Assembly (NCBI GenBank): GCA_016177705.1 | Contig: JACOUT010000009.1 | Location: forward strand, 335,519 to 399,518 | Reading direction: 5' to 3' | DNA length: 64,000 nucleotides | Origin: Deltaproteobacteria bacterium | GTDB taxonomy: Bacteria; Myxococcota; UBA727; VGSZ01 | Part shown: piece after piece, positions 47,952 through 57,989 of the stretch | Position numbering within the stretch: the stretch's first letter is position 1 | Layout of the letters: every line of letters begins with the position of its first letter | Translations under genes and position numbers: made by a program | Notes under the pieces: generated by a model | Database searches by the model: none | The model's input: only the letters and a program-made list of their open reading frames with translations | Told to the model about the DNA's origin: nothing

Positions 47952-49529
47952 CTACCTGCGGTTCTTCTTGCGGGCGGCCTTCTCGGCCTTGCGCTTCGCC
48001 TTCTTGTCGCGGTCGGCCTTGCTCATGCCGGCCGCGCCCGCGCTGGTGGTCGCGTAGTAGCCCTTGGGCGGCGCCAGCGGGCGGTTGCCCTGCGCGCCGA
48101 ACGGGTTGACGCCGCCAAAGAGCGCGCTCATGTCGGCCGGGCCGGCGCCGCCGAGGCCCTTGGCGAGCCCGCCGATGTTCCGGAAGCCCGGCATCCTCGA
48201 GAGCAGGCTCGGCTGCATGCCGATCATCTGCATCATCTGCTTCATCATGCCGAAGCGCTGCAAGAGGTCGTCGACCTCCTTCTCGTTTCGGCCCGAGCCC
48301 TTGGCGATGCGCTTCTTGCGCGACTTCTGCTGCGCCACCACCTCGGGGCGGCGGCGCTCGTCCATGGTCATCGACTGCACGATGGCCTCGAGCTTGGTGA
48401 ACTCGCGGTCGTCGACTTGCTTGCCTTGCGTCAGCTCTCCCATGCCCGGGATCTTCTCGATGACGCTCGAGATGGAGCCCATCGACTTCACCATCTTGAG
48501 CTGATCGAGGAAGTCCTGCAGCGTGAAGCGGCCCTGCATCATGCGCAGGGCGTCCTTCTCGGCCTTGTCCTTGTCGACGACGTCCTCGAACTGCTTGACC
48601 AGCCCGACCACGTCGCCCATGCCGAGGATGCGCGAGGCCAGGCCTTCGGGCCGGAACTCCTCGAGCTTGTCCATGGTCTCGCCCATGCCGAGGAACTTGA
48701 TGGGCTTGCCGGTGATGCTCTTGATCGACAGCGCCGCGCCGCCGCGCGCGTCGCCGTCGAGCTTGGTCATGATGAAGCCGTCGATGTCGAGTCGGCGATC
48801 GAACTCGACCGCGGTGCGCACCGCGTCTTGACCGGTCATGGCGTCGACGACCAGGAAGACGTTGTCGGGCTTGGTCAGCGCCTTGATCTGCTCGAGCTCG
48901 CCCATCAGCTCGTCGTTGATGGCGAGGCGGCCGGCGGTGTCGAACAGCACCACGTCGCACTGCCACTCGCGCGCCTTCTGCAGGGCCCGCTTGCACAGCT
49001 CGGGCGGTGACACGCCCTCCTCGTGGAAGAAGCGCGCCTCGGCCTTCTCGGCCACCTGGCGGAGCTGGTCGACCGCGGCGGGGCGGTAGATGTCGGCGCC
49101 GACGAGCAGGGGACGATGCTTCTGGCGCTTGAGCAGCGCCGCGAGCTTGCCGGTGGTGGTGGTCTTACCCGTGCCTTGCAGGCCGACCATCATGATCGAG
49201 CCGACCGGCTGCGAGAGCCGAATGGCGGCGTCGACCGGGCCCATCAACGCGACCAACTCGTCGTAGCAGGACTTGATGAAGTGCTCGGCCGGGCCGAGCT
49301 TGACCTTCTGGCCCTTCTTGTCCTTGCCCTCGACGCTGACGGTGTGGCCGAGGCTCGCCTCCTTGACCCGCTGCAAGAAGCTCTTGGTGACGCCGAGCTC
49401 GACGTCGGCCTCGAGCAAGGACAGCCGCACCTCACGCAGCGCCTCCTCGGTGTTGCCCTCGGTCAGCTCGGCCTGACCGGCGAGGAAGTTCCTGGCGGAG
49501 CGAAAGCCCTTGGAGACCGTCTCGAGCAT
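47952..49529 (-). CDS. ffh: Signal recognition particle GTPase Ffh
   Basis: 525 residues. The N domain (1-90) precedes the G domain with Walker A GLQGTGKTTTTGKLA (116-130), then FDTAGR and TKLDGDARGG. The methionine-rich M domain begins near 330 and contains the RNA-contacting GSGRNEKEVDDLLQRF and MMKQMMQMIG. The C-terminus is a basic tail (KKAKRKAEKAARKKNRR). Ffh with 4.5S RNA binds signal sequences on ribosomes and delivers them to FtsY. No SRP RNA gene is seen in the window. It is divergent from the Tat lipoprotein gene at 49618. Confidence 0.97.
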   Translation of the reverse strand: MLETVSKGFRSARNFLAGQAELTEGNTEEALREVRLSLLEADVELGVTKSFLQRVKEASLGHTVSVEGKDKKGQKVKLGPAEHFIKSCYDELVALMGPVDAAIRLSQPVGSIMMVGLQGTGKTTTTGKLAALLKRQKHRPLLVGADIYRPAAVDQLRQVAEKAEARFFHEEGVSPPELCKRALQKAREWQCDVVLFDTAGRLAINDELMGELEQIKALTKPDNVFLVVDAMTGQDAVRTAVEFDRRLDIDGFIMTKLDGDARGGAALSIKSITGKPIKFLGMGETMDKLEEFRPEGLASRILGMGDVVGLVKQFEDVVDKDKAEKDALRMMQGRFTLQDFLDQLKMVKSMGSISSVIEKIPGMGELTQGKQVDDREFTKLEAIVQSMTMDERRRPEVVAQQKSRKKRIAKGSGRNEKEVDDLLQRFGMMKQMMQMIGMQPSLLSRMPGFRNIGGLAKGLGGAGPADMSALFGGVNPFGAQGNRPLAPPKGYYATTSAGAAGMSKADRDKKAKRKAEKAARKKNRR

Positions 49530-49617
49530 GGTCGTCGCTTAACGCCTGCCCCGACGAGCGACAAGGCCTGGGGCCGAGCCTTGCGCGCGCAGGCGCCCAT
49601 TCCGCATACTGCGCCGC

Positions 49618-50196
49618 ATGTCCGCCTTCGATCGACGAAGCCTCTTGCTCGGCGGCGCCACCCTGCTCGGCGGCGGCGCGCTGCTCTCCTCCTGTCCGAA
49701 GGACCCGGAGCCCGGCGCACCGGCGACCAAGGACGCGGGCGGCGGCGACGACGGCGACGGCGACGGCCAGATGTCGCTCGACGACGTCATGCCCACGCTG
49801 GTCGCGGTCTGCGAGCGCCTGGTGCCCTCCGACGATCTCGGGCCCGGCGTGAAGGAGGCCGGCATCGACACCTATCTGCGCAAGGCGCTCGCCGACCCGC
49901 GCATGAAGGCCATCAAGTCGATGACCCAGCGCGGCGCCGTCTGGGTGGCGCGCGCCGCCAAGAAGGAGCACGGCAAGTGGTTCGTCGAGCTCGACGACGC
50001 CGCCAAAGACGCGCTCATCACGCGCCTGGTCAAGGGCGAGGTCAAGCCCAAGGGCTTCACGCCGCTCGCCTTCGTGCGCGTGCTGCTCGCGCTCTCGCTC
50101 GAGGCGTTCTTGGGCGACCCGCGCCACGGCGGCAACAAGGACCAGGTCGGCTGGAAGTTCGTCGGCGGCATCACCTGGTCGGGACGACAGGGGTAG
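49618..50196 (+). CDS. Tat-exported lipoprotein, gluconate 2-dehydrogenase subunit 3-like
   Basis: 192 residues. The N-terminus has a Tat-type pair (FDRRSLLLGG) followed by a lipobox (LLSSC, Cys26). After an Asp/Gly-rich linker, the residues VMPTLVAVCERLVPSDDLGP and GIDTYLRKAL match the small subunit (subunit 3) of FAD-dependent gluconate and sorbitol dehydrogenases. That subunit carries the flavoprotein out through Tat. It is followed 3 bases later by a GMC flavoprotein, the expected partner. No Shine-Dalgarno is visible. The usual diheme cytochrome subunit of this dehydrogenase is absent nearby. Confidence 0.8.
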   Translation: MSAFDRRSLLLGGATLLGGGALLSSCPKDPEPGAPATKDAGGGDDGDGDGQMSLDDVMPTLVAVCERLVPSDDLGPGVKEAGIDTYLRKALADPRMKAIKSMTQRGAVWVARAAKKEHGKWFVELDDAAKDALITRLVKGEVKPKGFTPLAFVRVLLALSLEAFLGDPRHGGNKDQVGWKFVGGITWSGRQG

Positions 50197-50199
50197 CGC

Positions 50200-51825
50200 A
50201 TGGCTTCGTGGGACGTGATCGTGATCGGCTCGGGGGCCGGCGGCGCGCCGGTGGCGGAGCGGCTGGCCGCGGCGGGCATGAACGTGCTCGTGCTCGAGCG
50301 CGGCAAGCGCTTCACCAAGGCGCAGTTCGAGGACCGAGACGAGATCGAGTGGTGCCGGCGCGATCGCTTCGTGCCCTCCATCCTCACCGACCCGCACACG
50401 CGGCGCGCCGACGAGGCCGCCAAGGCCATGCCCACCACCGACGGCTGGATCTCGTCGATCCTCGGTGGCGGCACCATCCACATGAGCGGCTTCTTCCTGC
50501 GCGCGCGCCCGGAGGACACCAAGCTCGGCAGCCGGCTCAAGGAGCAGGGCACCACCGGCCACAGCGCCGTCGACTGGGCCGTGCCGTTCGACGACATCGC
50601 CCGCTACTACCCCACGGTCGAAGACGAGATGGGCGTCTCGGGCATCGCCGGTGGCAAGCTGGCGCCGCTCGCCGAGCACCCGATGGCCAACCGCGCCGAG
50701 GCGACGGCCAAGAAGCTCGGTCTGCCCATCGAGCGCACGCCGCGCGCCATCCTCACGGCTGCGCGCCCCGACGACGACCGGGCCGCCTGCGCCTATCGCC
50801 TGGTGTGCGCCTCCTACGGCTGCCCCAACGACGCGCGCGGCAGCATGCTGGTCACCTACCTGCGCCGTGGCGAGAAGAGCGGCAAGGTCACCGTCTGGAC
50901 CGAGGCGCTCGTCACCAAGCTCGAGAAGGCGGGGCCGGATCGCGTCTCGGGCGTGCGGGTCAAGCGCCTCGACAACGGCGGCGTCGAGGAGACGGTCACG
51001 GCCGGCGTCGTGGTGCTCGCCTGCGGCGCCATCGAGAGCGCGCGCCTGCTGCTGCTGTCGGGCGAGGGCTTCAACCCGGGCGGCAACGTCGGCAAGAACC
51101 TGTGGTTCTCGCTCTACGTCGACGTCAATGCCTGGTTCCCCAAAGCGACCATGCCCGAGGTGATGACCGGCAGCCCCTTCATTCATCGCTCGCTGATGGT
51201 GGGCGGCGCGCTCAAGGCCGACGAGCAGAAGACCCTCGGCCTCGATCGCGCCGGCATGCTCGACCTGCTGTGGCAGCACGACAACCCGATCCACCGCGCC
51301 GAGCGCCTGGCGATCGAGGGCGGCGGCACCTTGTGGGGGCGCGCGCTCAAGGAGCGCATCAAGCAGCACTTCACCGAGGGGCGCTCCATGCTGTGCGAGG
51401 GTTTCGGCGAGTCGATCCCGCACGCGGGCGCCTACGTCGACCTCGACCCGGCCACCAAGGACCAGCACGGCCTGCCGGTGGCGCGGCTCACCTACGCGCA
51501 CCACCCGCGCGATCGCAAGGTGGCCGAGCACCTGGCCAAGACCGGCCTCGCCATCCTCAAGGACATGGGCGGGCAGAACGCCTTCGTGCGCGTCGGCATC
51601 GGCGAGACCTTGATCCTGCAGGGCGGCACCACCCGCTTCGGCGACGAGGCGAAGGACAGCGTCACCTCGCCCGCGGGACTGGTGCACGGCCTGAAGAACC
51701 TCTACGTCACCGACGGCGGCGTCTTGCCCTCGAGCATGACCGCGCCGGGCACGCTCACCATCGTCGCCAACGCGCTGCGCGTGGCCGCGGGCATCGTCAA
51801 GCAGGCGGGGGCCGCGCGGCCGTGA
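50200..51825 (+). CDS. GMC-family flavoprotein with atypical active site
   Basis: 541 residues. The FAD-binding GSGAGG is at 10-15, with LVLERGKRF following. The second FAD contact and GMC-type loops are seen in GGGTIHMSGFFLRARP, VLACGAIESARLLLLSG and the C-terminal NLYVTDGGVLPSS. The closest relatives are gluconate 2-dehydrogenase flavoprotein subunits. The canonical HxxGTxRMG box, where His is the catalytic base, reads LQGGTTRFG here. The Asn/His of the later (N/H)-P-T-L-T-I box also seems replaced (APGTLTI). The FAD fold is intact but ordinary alcohol oxidation is uncertain. It probably forms an exported complex with the Tat lipoprotein. Confidence 0.88.
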   Translation: MASWDVIVIGSGAGGAPVAERLAAAGMNVLVLERGKRFTKAQFEDRDEIEWCRRDRFVPSILTDPHTRRADEAAKAMPTTDGWISSILGGGTIHMSGFFLRARPEDTKLGSRLKEQGTTGHSAVDWAVPFDDIARYYPTVEDEMGVSGIAGGKLAPLAEHPMANRAEATAKKLGLPIERTPRAILTAARPDDDRAACAYRLVCASYGCPNDARGSMLVTYLRRGEKSGKVTVWTEALVTKLEKAGPDRVSGVRVKRLDNGGVEETVTAGVVVLACGAIESARLLLLSGEGFNPGGNVGKNLWFSLYVDVNAWFPKATMPEVMTGSPFIHRSLMVGGALKADEQKTLGLDRAGMLDLLWQHDNPIHRAERLAIEGGGTLWGRALKERIKQHFTEGRSMLCEGFGESIPHAGAYVDLDPATKDQHGLPVARLTYAHHPRDRKVAEHLAKTGLAILKDMGGQNAFVRVGIGETLILQGGTTRFGDEAKDSVTSPAGLVHGLKNLYVTDGGVLPSSMTAPGTLTIVANALRVAAGIVKQAGAARP

Positions 51826-51867
51826 CGACGGCTGGTTGATCGGTACCAAAGGCGCTAAGCCGCATGC

Positions 51868-53022
51868 ATGACGCGCGTCGGTCGGCCCATCACGAGAATG
51901 CGCCTGGTGCTGCCGGCCGGCCGCCCGGCGGCTGAGGTGGTGGCCGCCCGCCTGGCGGACGCGTTCGCCGTGCATGGTGTGCAGGTGCGTCAGCAGCTCC
52001 ATGGCGCGCCGCCCGACGGCGCGCCGCGCGCCGACGTCGCCTTCTGGCTGCCCGACGCCGACGGCGCCACGCCGACGCCCGACGTGCGCGCCGCACCCGC
52101 ACGTGTGCACGTCGCGCTCGTCGTCGATCCGACCACGCCGCCGCGCCCGTTGGCGCGCTACGACGCGCTGTTGGTGCCGCACGAGGCGCTGCTGGCCCCC
52201 GTCGAGGCCGCGCTCAAGAAGGCCGGCGGGCGCGAGCGCGGCGTGCAGGTGGCGCGCCTGGCGGGGGACGCGACGGCCGCGCGCGACGCGGAGAAGGCGC
52301 TGCACGGCGTCGCCGGCCGCACCGTGGTGGTGGTCGACGCGCGTGGCACCAACGACGGTGACCGTGAGGGCGACCTCGAGCGCACCGTGGTGCAGCTCGC
52401 GCTCAAGGCGCAGCCGTGCGCGGTGGTGTTGCTTGCGCCGCACGACGAGCGCAGCCGCGCGCGCGTGCGCTCGCTCGCCGACACCCACGGCGTCGACGCC
52501 TTCCTCGCCTCCGGCCCCGACGGGCTGGCGCAGTCGATCGCCGCCGCCGACCTCTATCTCGGAAGGCCCGCGTGGGATGAGCTGTTGCTGCTCGCGCTCC
52601 ATCGCACGGCGCTCACGATGTTGCCGCACGACCGGCGCGTCGCGCTGCTCGCCGGCTTGTCGTCGGCGCCCGGCCGGCCCGTCGACGAGCTGCTCGGTCT
52701 GCTGCAGCTCGCCGCCGGCCTCGATCGCATGGTCGTCGACCCGGGCGCGCTGTCGGCGCGGGGCCTGGCGCTGCGCGAGGCGCTCTACCAGCCCGAGCGG
52801 GCGCTGCTCGATCAGCTCGCCGCCGTGGAGCCGCTGCCGCAGGGCGCGGCGGCGCACGCCGCCTGGGAGGCGATCGGACCGCACGCGCGCGGCAGTGCGC
52901 CGCCCCCCGGAAGCGTCGAGGCGCGCGAGCCTGGCGCGGCGGCCGAACCGACGCGCGCACAGAGGATCGAGGACGCGCTGTCCGCGCTCAAGGCCAAGAT
53001 CGCGACGGGCGGGCAAGCGTGA
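51868..53022 (+). CDS. GT-B-fold-like protein, possibly degenerate glycosyltransferase
   Basis: 384 residues from ATG 51868 (an ATG ten codons later starts nearer the first strand). The sequence has two Rossmann-like halves: an N-terminal half with MRLVLPAGRPAAEVVAARLA, and a second half with VVVVDARGTN, LALKAQPCAVVLLAPHDERS and IAAADLYLGRPAWDELLLLA. The last of these sits where MurG/GT28 enzymes hold the nucleotide-sugar loop. The usual Gly-rich and acidic motifs are weak, so catalysis is unproven. It overlaps the CpsB-like gene by four bases and is the first gene of a three-gene envelope operon. Confidence 0.55.
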   Translation: MTRVGRPITRMRLVLPAGRPAAEVVAARLADAFAVHGVQVRQQLHGAPPDGAPRADVAFWLPDADGATPTPDVRAAPARVHVALVVDPTTPPRPLARYDALLVPHEALLAPVEAALKKAGGRERGVQVARLAGDATAARDAEKALHGVAGRTVVVVDARGTNDGDREGDLERTVVQLALKAQPCAVVLLAPHDERSRARVRSLADTHGVDAFLASGPDGLAQSIAAADLYLGRPAWDELLLLALHRTALTMLPHDRRVALLAGLSSAPGRPVDELLGLLQLAAGLDRMVVDPGALSARGLALREALYQPERALLDQLAAVEPLPQGAAAHAAWEAIGPHARGSAPPPGSVEAREPGAAAEPTRAQRIEDALSALKAKIATGGQA

Positions 53023-53762
53023 GCGTGCTGGTCGACCTGCACTGCCACGTGCACCCCGGTGTCGACGACGGGCCGACCGACGAGGCCGAGAGCGCCGCCT
53101 TGCTGCGCGCGCTCGCTGACGCCGGCGTGCGCCGACTCGCCGCTACCTCGCACGTGCGCCCCGACCGCGGCTGGATGAACACCGCGCCCACCGAGCCCGA
53201 GCGAGCCGCGCGCCTCGAGCGCGTCCGCGCCGCGGCGGGCGTCGACGTCGAGGTGGTGCGCGGCGCGGAGCACTACTGGCACGAGGACGTGTTCGGCGAC
53301 CTCGATCGCTTCGCCGAGCTGGCGGTGCCGTTTGGCTCCTCGCGCTGGGTGTTGGTGGAGGCGGCCTACCTCGGTCCGCCGCCCGGCTTCGCCGAGGTGC
53401 TGTTCGGGCTGCATCGCAAGGGCTTTCGCGTGCTGCTAGCCCACGTCGAGCGCTTCCCCTATCTCGAGGGCGACCGCGCGCTGCTCGATCGCTTGCACGG
53501 CATGGGCGTGCGCTTCCAGGTCAACCTCGGCTCGCTCGCGGGCGCGCACGGGCGCGTGCAGAAGCATGCGGCCGAGCGCGTGCTCAAGACCGGCCTGGTG
53601 AGCGTGCTCGCTGGCGACTGCCACCGCGCCTCCGACGTCGACGCCAATATCGTGCGGGGGCTCGCCGCCGCACGCCGGGTGATCGACGAGGCCACGTTGC
53701 GCCGCCTCTGCCTCGAGGGCCCGAGCGCCATCCTCGATGACGCCCCAGCGGAGCGCGTGTGA
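53019..53762 (+). CDS. CpsB/YwqE-like PHP-domain phosphatase
   Basis: 247 residues from a GTG in a 4-base overlap. The PHP metal-binding start DLHCHVHPGVDDGP (residues 6-19) and later His residues (ATSHVRPD, LLAHVERFPY, GDCHRASD) are those of the CpsB/YwqE Mn2+-dependent protein-tyrosine phosphatases. CpsB controls capsule export by dephosphorylating the BY-kinase and its co-polymerase. Many homologues outside Firmicutes lie near glycan genes with no kinase, so a phosphoesterase acting on a sugar intermediate is also possible. No BY-kinase is in the window. It is coupled upstream to the GT-B-like protein and downstream to a membrane protein. Confidence 0.85.
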   Translation: MSVLVDLHCHVHPGVDDGPTDEAESAALLRALADAGVRRLAATSHVRPDRGWMNTAPTEPERAARLERVRAAAGVDVEVVRGAEHYWHEDVFGDLDRFAELAVPFGSSRWVLVEAAYLGPPPGFAEVLFGLHRKGFRVLLAHVERFPYLEGDRALLDRLHGMGVRFQVNLGSLAGAHGRVQKHAAERVLKTGLVSVLAGDCHRASDVDANIVRGLAAARRVIDEATLRRLCLEGPSAILDDAPAERV

Positions 53763-54826
53763 TCGGCAAGGTCGTCAAGCTGCTCATCGGCCTCGCGGTC
53801 GGCGCCGTCTGCCTGTGGCTCGCCTTCCGCGGCGTGGCCAGCGCCGATCGCGAAAACGGCGTCGGCTGGGACGAGATCGGCGCGCACCTGCGCGGCACCG
53901 CCTGGTGGGGCTACGCAGGGGTGGTCGCGATCTTCCTGGCGCAAGTGGTGTTGCGCGTCGAGCGCTGGCGCGTACAGGTGCGCGGCCTCACCGGCACGAC
54001 GCCGCCCCTGCGCGACAGCCTCGCGGTCAACGCCGCCGGCTTCGCAGGGGTGTTCTTGCTGCCGTTTCGGCTCGGCGAGCTGGTGCGACCGAACCTCGCA
54101 GCCCAGCGCGGGCTCTTGCCCGCGGCCCAGGGCTTCGCCGCCAGCGCCATCGAGCGTGTCGTCGACGGCATGGTGACCATGGGCTTCTTCGGCGTGGTGC
54201 TGTTGGCGCCGCGCGCCGAGCCGCTGCCGGGCTACGTCACGGCCGGCGGCTGGACCGCGCTGGTGGTCTTCGGCGGCGCCGCGGTCGTGTTCGCGATCGC
54301 GTTTCGCCTGCGCGCCTTCTCCGAACGCTTGACCGTGCGGGTGTTGTCGCTCGTCCACGGACGGCTCGCCGAGCGCGTCGCCGTGCTGCTGCGCGGCTTC
54401 CTCGATGGCCTCGCGTGCTTCAAACGCCCGCGCGATCTGCTGGCCTACCTCGGCCACACCTTGGCCTATTGGACGCTCAACGCCGTTTCGCTGTGGGTGC
54501 TGATGCGCGGCATGGGCATCGAGGTGGGGATGATGGTGGCCGCCTTCTGCCTGTGCTTCGTCGTCATCGGCGTGATGATCCCGGCGCCGCCGGGCAACGT
54601 CGGCAATTTCCACGCGTTCGCGCGCCTGGCTCTGGTCATCGCCGGCGTGCCGCTCGCGCCGGCGGTCGCCTACGCCATCATGCTGCATGCGCTGTCGGTG
54701 GCGTGCGTGGTCGGCCTGCTACTGGTGTTTCTCGCCAGCGGCGACGTGAGCTTGTCGCGCATGCGGGCCGCGGCGGCCGACCGCGGCGCCGAGCTGCCGG
54801 CGGCCAGCGGCCTTACCCCTTCGTGA
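53759..54826 (+). CDS. Lysylphosphatidylglycerol synthase TM-region (UPF0104) membrane protein
   Basis: 355 residues with about eight hydrophobic helices. The conserved family blocks are VLRVERWRVQVRGL, NAAGFAGVFLLPFRLGELVRP and IPAPPGNVGNFHAFARLALV. This is the MprF flippase-type membrane domain without the lysyl-transferase domain. Standalone members are suspected to flip or transport lipid-linked molecules. It starts at a GTG overlapping the PHP gene stop by four bases. Its 3' end overlaps the convergent 50-residue ORF by 14 bases. Confidence 0.85.
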   Translation: MIGKVVKLLIGLAVGAVCLWLAFRGVASADRENGVGWDEIGAHLRGTAWWGYAGVVAIFLAQVVLRVERWRVQVRGLTGTTPPLRDSLAVNAAGFAGVFLLPFRLGELVRPNLAAQRGLLPAAQGFAASAIERVVDGMVTMGFFGVVLLAPRAEPLPGYVTAGGWTALVVFGGAAVVFAIAFRLRAFSERLTVRVLSLVHGRLAERVAVLLRGFLDGLACFKRPRDLLAYLGHTLAYWTLNAVSLWVLMRGMGIEVGMMVAAFCLCFVVIGVMIPAPPGNVGNFHAFARLALVIAGVPLAPAVAYAIMLHALSVACVVGLLLVFLASGDVSLSRMRAAAADRGAELPAASGLTPS

Positions 54827-54965
54827 GCTGATCGGGGAAAAGCGCGTCGCAGATGGCGTCGAGGTCCGCGTCATCGTCCAGCGCAGCGAAGCCGGCCCAC
54901 TCGTCGTCGGAGAAGGCGAGCGCGCTCGTGGGGATCAGGGTGGGGATGAGCGAGGGGTTGGCCAT
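54813..54965 (-). CDS. Small acidic protein (50 aa), unknown
   Basis: A 50-codon open frame from an ATG with GGAGG directly upstream (spacing five). The sequence begins MANPSLIPTLIPTSALAFSD and is then Asp/Ala-rich (WAGFAALDDDADLDAICDAL), with a single Cys and no signal peptide or transmembrane segment. I recognise no family. It overlaps the tail of the UPF0104 gene by 14 bases on the opposite strand and lies 246 bases before rimP on the other strand. The good ribosome site and non-random composition favour a real gene, but conservation cannot be checked here. Confidence 0.55.
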   Translation of the reverse strand: MANPSLIPTLIPTSALAFSDDEWAGFAALDDDADLDAICDALFPDQLTKG

Positions 54966-55210
54966 GGCGCCTCCGGAAGCCGGTTGGTGCCGGCGAGCGC
55001 CGGGTGTCGCCACCATGCGCCCGGCGGATCTCGCTCGCCAGTTTTCGGCCGTTGCGCCCTCGAAAACCCGCTGGTAGGAGGAGGTGGGAGGCTGCCCTGC
55101 GGCCCCACCAGCCCACCGTCTTTGTGACCGTTGGTGCTGGGTCCCCTCGAGCCCACGGAGCGCCGTGGCCGGGGTGGCCCGGAGGCAACAGTGCTTTCGA
55201 GGAACCGGGT
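54966..55210 (+). other. Leader / promoter region of the rimP-nusA-infB operon
   Basis: This 245-base gap precedes the translation operon on the plus strand and the small acidic gene on the minus strand. It holds two small hairpins: GGTGGG/CCCACC (55083-55109) and a 6-bp stem CCACGG/CCGTGG with an AGCG loop (55153-55168). The latter lies 42 bases before the rimP start. In many bacteria this operon is autoregulated by NusA through its leader; I see no classic attenuator U-run, so only a structured leader can be claimed. Confidence 0.3.
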
Positions 55211-55810
55211 ATGAGCGAGAGCTACCAAGAAAACACCCGCGTCGAGCTCGAGCCCTTCCTGCAGCCGCTCACCGGCAAGGCGGAGGCCGTGCGCGCCGTC
55301 GTCGAGCCGGCGCTGCGCGTGCAGGGGCTCGAGCTGGTGCAGTTGTTCCTGGTGCGCGCTCAACATCGAGATGCGCTGCGTCTGTTCGTCGACAAGAAGG
55401 TCAGGGCCGCGGGCGGCGTGTCGATGGAGGACCTGGAGCGGGCGAGCCGCCTGCTGTCCGACCTGCTCGACGTCGAGGACCAGCAGCAGGGCCTGTTCGG
55501 CAAGCCCTACGACCTCGAGGTGGGCAGCCCCGGCCTCGATCGCCCGCTCACCAAGAAGAGCCACTTCCAGGGTGCCATCGGCGAGCGCATCAAGGTGCGG
55601 ACGTTGCGTCCCATCGAGGACCTGCGCGCCTTCACCGGCACCCTCACCGAGGCGGGCGACGAGGCCTGCACCCTGCGCCTCGAGGCGCGCGACCAGCCGC
55701 TGGTGGTTCGCTACGCCGACATCGCGTCGGCCAACGTCGTCTTCCAATTCGAAACGCCGGTGCCGCCCGGCGGGCACAAGCCGCGCGGCAAGAAGGGCAA
55801 GCACCGATGA
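55211..55810 (+). CDS. rimP: Ribosome maturation factor RimP
   Basis: 199 residues, first gene of the operon, with GAGGAAC about six bases before the ATG. The RimP signatures are [47 protein letters not shown] and the C-terminal SH3-like [18 protein letters not shown]. RimP binds pre-30S particles and helps pseudoknot and uS12 assembly. The C-terminus ends in a basic tail ([10 protein letters not shown]). The stop lies 32 bases before the preferred nusA start. Confidence 0.95.
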   Translation: MSESYQENTRVELEPFLQPLTGKAEAVRAVVEPALRVQGLELVQLFLVRAQHRDALRLFVDKKVRAAGGVSMEDLERASRLLSDLLDVEDQQQGLFGKPYDLEVGSPGLDRPLTKKSHFQGAIGERIKVRTLRPIEDLRAFTGTLTEAGDEACTLRLEARDQPLVVRYADIASANVVFQFETPVPPGGHKPRGKKGKHR

Positions 55811-55842
55811 CCTCGATGAATTCCTCGACCAGGAGCGCGACC

Positions 55843-57522
<1,680 letters not shown>

Positions 57523-57546
57523 ACCTTCGGCTCGTCGAGGGACCGC

Positions 57547-57948
57547 ATGCGCAAGCGCAAGCACGGCGGCGGCCGGCGCCGCCGGGCGCTCGGCCACACG
57601 GTCCCCTACCGAAGCTGTGTCGCATGCCGGCGATCGGCGCCGGCGGCCGCGCTGGTGCGCTTCGCACGCGCGCCGGACGGCGCCGTCCTTCCCGACGTAG
57701 CGGCCAGCGCCCGTGGGCGCGGCGCGTGGACCTGCCCGAGCGCGGGGTGCGTCACCCGCGCGCTCGAGCGCGGCGGCTTCGAACGAGCGTTCCAGGCGCC
57801 GGTGCTCGGCGCGCCGGCGACGCTGGTCCAGACGGTCCAGCGCGCTCTGGCACAGGCGGGGTCGTCGCTCGTCGCCGAGCTGGCGGCGACCCTGGAGGGG
57901 AAAGACTTTTCACCGGGGCGACTTGCGCATCCTCGCGGGCGTGCCTAG
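57547..57948 (+). CDS. rnpM: YlxR-family RNA-binding protein (RnpM-like)
   Basis: 133 residues from an ATG, starting with a very basic segment (RKRKHGGGRRRR). The DUF448/YlxR core follows: PYRSCVACRRSAPAAALVRF and GRGAWTCPSAGCVTRALERG. It occupies the standard place between nusA and infB. In Bacillus subtilis the homologue binds RNase P RNA and modulates that enzyme; other members bind nucleoid DNA. The C-terminal extension (TLEGKDFSPGRLAHPRGRA) is longer than in Bacillus, where a ribosomal L7Ae-like gene usually follows; that gene is absent here. Confidence 0.92.
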   Translation: MRKRKHGGGRRRRALGHTVPYRSCVACRRSAPAAALVRFARAPDGAVLPDVAASARGRGAWTCPSAGCVTRALERGGFERAFQAPVLGAPATLVQTVQRALAQAGSSLVAELAATLEGKDFSPGRLAHPRGRA

Positions 57949-57989
57949 AAGCTTCTCGTCGTCCTCTGTCGACGTTGGAGAGTGTCCGG

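Noticed and set aside
49432..53016. Open frame of almost 1200 codons on the minus strand
   Set aside because: It lies antisense to the Tat lipoprotein, GMC and GT-B-like genes and the end of ffh, all with strong family motifs. Its product is His/Arg/Gly-rich with no domain. It is a high-GC codon-bias artefact.
54813..54965. Similarity of the small ORF's C-terminus (DAICDALFP) to the HAD protein's end (TAICRALFP)
   Set aside because: It covers only about nine residues with no wider match and is most likely chance.
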